DNA of 26,692 nt from Saccoglossus kowalevskii (lineage: Eukaryota > Hemichordata > Enteropneusta > Harrimaniidae), in NCBI RefSeq assembly GCF_000003605.2, contig NW_003119426.1, positions 427,859 through 454,550 of the forward strand. The letters are read 5' to 3'. Shown piece after piece: positions 22,801 through 26,692 of the stretch. The notes beneath the pieces were generated by a model, which saw nothing but the letters and a program-made list of their open reading frames with translations, did not search any database and had not been told where the DNA came from. Position 1 is the first letter of the stretch, and every line of letters starts with the position of its first letter. Both the position numbers and the translations under genes were made by a program.

Positions 22801-25800
22801 TGATCATCACCAAATTCTATTGACACTGAGAATGGTTTTACTTGATTCACAGGGTAATAAGAAGGGTCCTGTTGGACGATGGGATTTTGATACACAAGAA
22901 GAGTACAGTGATTACATGAATAATAAGGAGGCACTGCCAAAGTAAGTAACTATGGCAACCATACAGAATAATCTAGAATTTATAGTAAAATTAAGGACGT
23001 TTGGGCTGCATTGAAGACTATATGCCATGTTTATCATACTTTCATTGTTGTGGGTTTATGCCACCAGGATACTAAAAATGAAAACAATAACATTTTTGAA
23101 ATACAATAATCCATACAATACAATAATGTCAAAGAAATTAATTAAACTGGCATTTTTGCACTGGTTTCTCTGGTGAAATTATTTTGTTATATCTCAAAAT
23201 TTGGCACGGTGACATGGTATAAAAAGTCATGATATTATTATGGACACGAGTCCTAATATTATCTAGCATTTTTAACAAATTGAAATACAATTTAAAGAGT
23301 TTCTAGGGAGATAATAGTGTACCCATTCTCTCCCATAATGCACTGCATACATGGGCAGTAACGTACTCAGTAGTGAACACTTTGAATTTGACCCAAGCAG
23401 CCTTGAATATCTCTTGATCGAAACAACAGTTGAATAATGAAGACCAGGTGATGTTCAGAAAATAAAATAATTTGAATAAAATTTGCATTCCCATTTATCT
23501 CTATTATTTATTACATATTATATATTATACATGTATACTCATATTCAGAGCTGCTTTCCAGTTTGGAGTTAAGATGTCAGAGGGCCGTAAAACTAGAAGA
23601 GCAGGGTTTGGTGAGAAGAATGAAAAAGCAGAATTGAACAGGGAGTGGCAAAAGATCAGCAATGTGAGTTTCATCTATATTTTAATTACACTTGCTTTTC
23701 ATTGGTTCAGTAAAGTTATTCACACACAAATCAAAGATCATAAGTCAAAATCCAATTGATAATCCATACCAGTTTTCATGCGATTGATAAATTAACTTGT
23801 GAACAAAAATGTGTGAAGCAGCAGTTTGACAACACATCTGTAAATTGGAAATAAGTAAGAACATGTTTGATTGTTTGGAATAAATTGAATGAAATTGTCC
23901 CAAGTAGAGAAAAATGTAAAACACTAAACATGCAATCATGTTCCATTGTTTTGAAGCCAGACTTATAATTTGTTGAATACACAATACACATAATTATCAT
24001 AACAATAAACACGATAGACTAACACACTTTATTGTTATGCAAATTAATTAATGACATGTGGTTTTCATATACTGATAAATTGTTGAAATGAAGTCTACTT
24101 TTTATTTTGTGCTAAAATCATTTAGCATACATATACAAAATATATTTGTGTACACATTGTGCATTTTTTTTCTGATATAAAATCAGTATATTTGATCTTA
24201 GCATAATTTTTAATCGAAGGTATAAATTCACTGTACCACACAATTTTGTATGCGTCATTGAGACATCATTCTGATCCATAGCATGGCCGCAGTTCATCTC
24301 AAAGCTCCAACAAGCAGCATGTTGTTCTTATCAGCTGCTAGTGAATATTAAGACAGATTTCAATACTTAATATGTGCATCTTTGATTAAATATACTTGTC
24401 CATCATTTTATATAATTTGGCAAAAGTCAAAAACACTGCAAAATGTATTAAAACAGTGTGATGACATTGCATATGATAGACTAGCAATAGTATCCAATGT
24501 GGGATTGTGAAAAGGTGAATATGATCTTTAAATTTATCATTATTCTCTTTTCTAGATTATTGCAAAACGAAAAGCCAGTGAATTAAAGTAAGTTTCACTT
24601 ATTCCATTTAGTTAACATTATTTTATTCCATTGTACAACAGGTAAACAATAACAATCAAGGTGGGGGGTCTGTTTTTGTAGATGTGATGTCATCTAAGTC
24701 ATTGATAACCCACAAAAAGAACATCATCTTGTATCCTACAGGTGTACATCACATATATATGATTCTTTTGTTTTTTGTATTAAACATTTATTACAGTACT
24801 GTAAAATGACTAATTTTCACTGGGTTTAAATTTCACTGATTTACCATTTCAGGCATATTCAGTGGGTTTAAATTCACGGTTTCGTCATTTAGATAATGTG
24901 TTCTATGCTAAATTTTACATATTCACTGTGTTTTAATTTAGCGCATTTTTCCAGTCAGCGAAATAAGCTATAATTAAAACCCAGTGAATAATTACCCCTT
25001 TTACAGTAATTGTTTGTGTGTTTTTTAACGACAAATCTGATGATGTCCTTCTTAATGTAATTCATTTACAATGACTCTCCATATCATTAGGCCTTAGAGA
25101 GTAATTGATGTATAGTAAGTGCAATAATATATATGGTCACTAATAGAATGTTTATAGGTGCCAATCTGAATGTTTGGTCTGATGTAATTCTTTGTGCCAA
25201 ATTAATACTAAAAAATCCATTTAATTTGTTTGGGCTCAGTTACATAAAAAAAACATCTTGTTGGTGACTTAGGTGAAAGTTGATGGATAATAATATTATT
25301 GATACTCTGTGACTTTTACTCAATATACTGTATAAATTTTAGTTTCAGTATGGTTTGTTTTTATAAACAACTGTCAAATAAGCATAAAATAGCAATTTAA
25401 CAGTGGTTTCCATAGAATTCAATGAATTTTTCATTAAAAGCCCACTAAAATAATTGCAATTTGTTTATTCATTTGTTTAATCATGAACAAATACTTTGTA
25501 CATCTGAGAGACTGTAAATAATTTGTTTGGACTAAATGATAACTGACCAAAATTTTTAGATATTTCATACAAAACAATGGTAAAATGTCTCAAAACGTGC
25601 TATTTTCACTCTAATTTGTACTTAGATTTTCACCAAAGTTAATCCAGTAACCTCATATTTTTATTTATTTTTTTACACATCTCACATATATGACATACTT
25701 TTACTATTGAGTAATATTCTATTTTTAAGAGGACTGCTTCAATTTATATTCAGCAGTTAATTTACATGGAAGGTACTTCATAAATTTCAGATTCTGAATG

Positions 25801-25871
25801 CAATTTTTAATGATTATTCTTCGTAATTCTTGTATTTTAGGGGTGAACATGTTAAAGTACCAAGATACTAG
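9964..25871 (+). CDS. IK: Protein RED (IK), spliceosomal B-complex factor; complete 22-exon gene
   Basis: The exons are 9964-9973, 10592-10667, 11645-11746, 13816-13875, 13969-14038, 14598-14695, 15940-16054, 16586-16659, 16834-16877, 17544-17707, 18483-18597, 19187-19235, 19635-19761, 20051-20119, 20453-20505, 20857-20919, 21198-21299, 22109-22175, 22853-22941, 23549-23663, 24556-24587 and 25841-25871. They total 1725 bases and give 574 residues (human RED is 557), with frame kept at every junction. RED pairs with SMU1 in the precatalytic (B) spliceosome; a mitotic checkpoint role is also reported for the vertebrate protein. Diagnostic stretches include LTNEDFRKLLMTPR (33-46), KKSYYAKIKKEEL, GGDMEHTHLVKGLDYALL, GRMAYVVDLEDEY, DIPTTLIRSKADLP, DSYAECYP and GRWDFDTQEEYSDYMNNKEA. 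The start is the MPE...EPFSNPL N-terminus shared with the human protein. All introns are GT-AG except intron 15, which looks like a U12 AT-AC intron. Confidence 0.95.
10312..10526. other. IK: Assembly gap (215 N) in IK intron 1
   Basis: An unbroken run of N between GCCCCTGCG and ACTGGTTTCC. It falls inside intron 1, so no coding sequence of IK need be missing. Its true length and content are unknown. Confidence 0.98.
12408..12436 (+). repeat. Partial second copy of the AGCTCCGCTGTCGAC head
   Basis: The words TTTAGCTCCGCTGTCGACTT occur here as well as at the start of the nested element at 12547. Here they are followed by a T tract instead of the second hairpin arm. It is a truncated or abortive copy 139 bases upstream. 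Confidence 0.6.
12545..12940 (+). mobile_element. Hairpin-headed element with two 157-bp tandem units, nested in the intron-3 transposon
   Basis: It opens with a hairpin (AGCTCCGCT 12549-12557 pairing with AGCGGAGCT 12571-12579) and a pyrimidine-rich TGTCCGTCGTCCGTGTC. Two tandem copies of a unit of about 157 bases follow: TTCGACTTCTT at 12625 and again at 12782, both continuing through GACCTCTCT, TTTGTTCATTT and TTCAATTCTCTAATTTTGGT. The build resembles the pearl/HINE (Helentron-associated) elements of marine invertebrates. That label is inference from architecture, not from sequence matching. Confidence 0.6.
13599..13680. repeat. Subterminal 20-21-bp tandem repeats near the transposon right end
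   Basis: Units starting GCACCGAGG (13599), GCGCCGAGG (13620), GCGCCGAGA (13640) and GCGCCGCGG (13661) are spaced 20-21 bases apart. The last forms a near-palindrome, GCGCCGCGGACCTCGGCGC. A related but degraded AGCGTCGCGGCT sits near the left end (11871-11882). Such repeats are usual transposase-binding sites in hAT-like elements. Confidence 0.7.
13969..18597 (+). CDS. IK: IK exons 5-11: conserved RED N-terminal domain (residues about 83-309)
   Basis: This is the most conserved half of the protein and corresponds to the RED_N domain. It runs from SYYAKIKKEELERQAEL (charged helix) through DYEETEMISTTANYKAV, ESKYLGGDMEHTHLVKG and an acidic K/E helix (exons 8-9) to ERNELFWPGRMAYVVD, SDIPTTLIRSKAD and TTNDIVINKLTQILSYLRQG. 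Exon junctions fall in phases 0, 2, 0, 2, 1, 0 and 1. Introns are 0.2-1.2 kb and contain nothing else I can name beyond simple repeats. Confidence 0.93.
15248..15264. repeat. C17 homopolymer in IK intron 6
   Basis: A run of 17 C between CTGCCAG and ATGGTT. Its length is likely to be unreliable in sequencing. Intron 6 (14696-15939) otherwise shows nothing recognisable. Confidence 0.85.
18925..18940. repeat. (AT)n microsatellite in IK intron 11
   Basis: A pure AT dinucleotide run. The rest of intron 11 (18598-19186) shows no other feature. Confidence 0.8.
19187..21299 (+). CDS. IK: IK exons 12-17: charged middle region with a short RD tract (residues about 310-463)
   Basis: NIFGDIGDYMP (exon 13) matches the human segment that precedes the long RE/RD dipeptide repeat which gives RED its name. 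Here that repeat is reduced to SREKGRDRDRDYKKTK before SYFEKPKDEE. Exons 14-15 give a divergent linker ending AAGWAPADLK. Exons 16-17 give a basic, lineage-variable stretch (SSKEDKDRG, RRDESRGKQGKRRDK) leading into the conserved PDSYAECYPG. Exons 15 and 16 are joined across the AT-AC intron. Confidence 0.9.
20506..20856 (+). other. IK: U12-type AT-AC intron (IK intron 15)
   Basis: The intron begins ATATCCTTTC at 20506, matching the U12 donor consensus. It contains TTCCTTAAC at 20838-20846, matching the U12 branch-site consensus, and ends GGTAC at 20856. The probable branch A (20845) is 11 bases from the 3' end, in the usual 10-15 range, and there is no polypyrimidine-AG acceptor of the normal kind. 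Joining CTCAA to ATTAGAACAA restores the frame as D-L-K-L-E-Q-E-A-G (phase 2). The intron is 351 bases. Confidence 0.9.
22109..25871 (+). CDS. IK: IK exons 18-22: RED C-terminal domain and stop (residues about 464-574)
   Basis: This corresponds to the RED_C domain: DSDDEPDYSKMD, then GNKKGPVGRWDFDTQEEY, MNNKEALPKAAFQFGVKM, SEGRKTRRAGFGEKNEKAEL and NREWQKISNIIAKRK. The protein ends EHVKVPRY, close to the human ending KRPKY. The last exon codes only ten residues before TAG at 25869-25871. The short exons 21 and 22 were fixed by frame and by the conserved ends. Confidence 0.92.
24799..25006. mobile_element. 208-bp MITE flanked by TA in IK intron 21
   Basis: The left end TA-CTGTAAAATGACTAATTT and the right end ATTACCCCTTTTACAG-TA are inverted copies, and the pairing runs on through TTCACTGGGTTT against AAACCCAGTGAA. 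Flanking TA dinucleotides (24797-24798 and 25007-25008) suggest a Tc1/mariner-like target site. The interior repeats TTCACTGGGTTTAAAT-like words three times. No coding capacity. Confidence 0.75.
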
Positions 25872-26174
25872 GAGTGAAGATTTCAATTTTACAGTTCCTT
25901 GGAGTTCATAGGCCTTCTGGTTGTGTCATACTGCCTTCTGATAGCTTCCACTGGTAGCTGAAATTAATGGGATAAATTACATCAGCAAGAGATGTTTTAA
26001 TGATATTTTTTGAAATTGATGATCAGTTTTGTGGTAAAATGGATTTGATGGGAGATCGAATTTTTATGTGATCACCACAAAGGTATGGTTTATGAATATG
26101 CTGATTGATACATTGGAGTTTCACTCCATGTGTTTATATGGAAGCACATGGTTGTAATTGTGAAATTAAGATCT

Positions 26175-26180
26175 AATAAA
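26175..26180 (+). promoter_or_regulatory. IK: Poly(A) signal AATAAA of IK
   Basis: A canonical hexamer 304 bases after the stop codon. The 3' untranslated region therefore runs from 25872 to about 26200. Confidence 0.75.
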
Positions 26181-26224
26181 CAGTTATAAATATGAAGATT
26201 ACTATGCATATGATCATTATTTTT

Positions 26225-26274
26225 GACTCCCATGTGTGAAGCACAAAAAGGGAGTCTTTGCAGTTAGTGTGTCT

Positions 26275-26320
<46 letters not shown>

Positions 26321-26692
26321 CCGACTGTTCCACTGCTATCTCAAGAACCATACATCGGTTTTTGATGAAACTTGGTGCATAGATGCTCTGGGCCAATGCG
26401 CAGATTTGATTAGGTTTTGGTAAAAATCCATGCTCGTTAATTACCTAATTTGCATGATAATTAGTTATTTTTTAGTGGTTCCATGACTGTTCCACTGATG
26501 TCTAAACAACCACTCATTGGATTTTGATGAAACTTGGTACATAGATGCTCTGAACTAATGCTAGGTTTTGATTAGTTTTTGGTAATAATCCGTGGATACT
26601 AATTACCTAATTTGCATAATGATTAGTCAATTTTCGGTTTTTCCACTGATATCTCAAGTACTAATCATCACATTTCAATGAAACTTGGTACA
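26225..26692 (+). mobile_element. Hairpin-headed GT-rich element with ~150-162-bp tandem units, cut by the window end
   Basis: GACTCCC (26225-26231) pairs with GGGAGTC (26250-26256) as a hairpin. A (GT)n microsatellite follows at about 26277-26310. Tandem units then repeat TTCCACTG at 26328, 26490 and 26641 (periods 162 and 151), each with TGATGAAACTTGGT-like and ATTACCTAATTTGCAT words. The architecture matches the nested element of intron 3 although the sequence differs. It starts about 45 bases after the IK poly(A) signal. Confidence 0.65.

Overview
This is a piece of an animal nuclear genome, not a bacterial one. It is AT-rich, its genes are split into many short exons with GT...AG borders, and the long non-coding stretches are littered with decayed transposons, miniature inverted-repeat elements and microsatellites. 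Protein content and repeat style suggest a marine invertebrate, possibly an invertebrate deuterostome such as a hemichordate, but nothing in the window fixes the species. One 215-base run of N marks an assembly gap. I see no operon, CRISPR array or prokaryote-type system.

Layout. (1) 1-2024: the last four coding exons of a gene for the alpha subunit of pyruvate dehydrogenase E1, on the + strand, with its stop codon and a poly(A) signal. The 5' half lies outside the window. (2) About 2.0-9.8 kb: an intergenic region. It holds the wreck of a Ty3/Gypsy-type retrotransposon on the - strand (clear reverse transcriptase and RNase H remnants at 4.6-5.6 kb), a small MITE with inverted ends and a target-site duplication (8143-8296), a tandem repeat with 15/18-base spacing (8603-8760) and a 93-base palindrome (9100-9192). 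(3) 9.8-26.18 kb: a complete gene for the spliceosomal protein RED (gene IK). I can join 22 exons without a reading-frame break into 1725 coding bases, 574 residues plus stop. Intron 3 carries a 1.86 kb terminal-inverted-repeat transposon with another repeat inside it, and intron 21 carries a second MITE. (4) 26.2 kb to the end: a hairpin-headed, GT-rich element with tandem units of about 150-160 bases, cut by the window edge.

The most notable observation is intron 15 of the RED/IK gene (20506-20856). It has the hallmarks of a minor (U12-type) AT-AC intron: it begins ATATCCTTT, has TTCCTTAAC 11 bases before its 3' end, and ends in AC. Using these borders keeps the frame exactly. RED is itself a component of the major spliceosome's B complex, so this gene would need the minor spliceosome to make a major-spliceosome protein. 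A weak GT-AG intron nested a few bases inside would also keep the frame, which recalls the known U12/U2 'twintron' of fly prospero.

The two genes are neighbours on the same strand but have unrelated roles (mitochondrial acetyl-CoA production and nuclear pre-mRNA splicing). Their adjacency implies no shared function.
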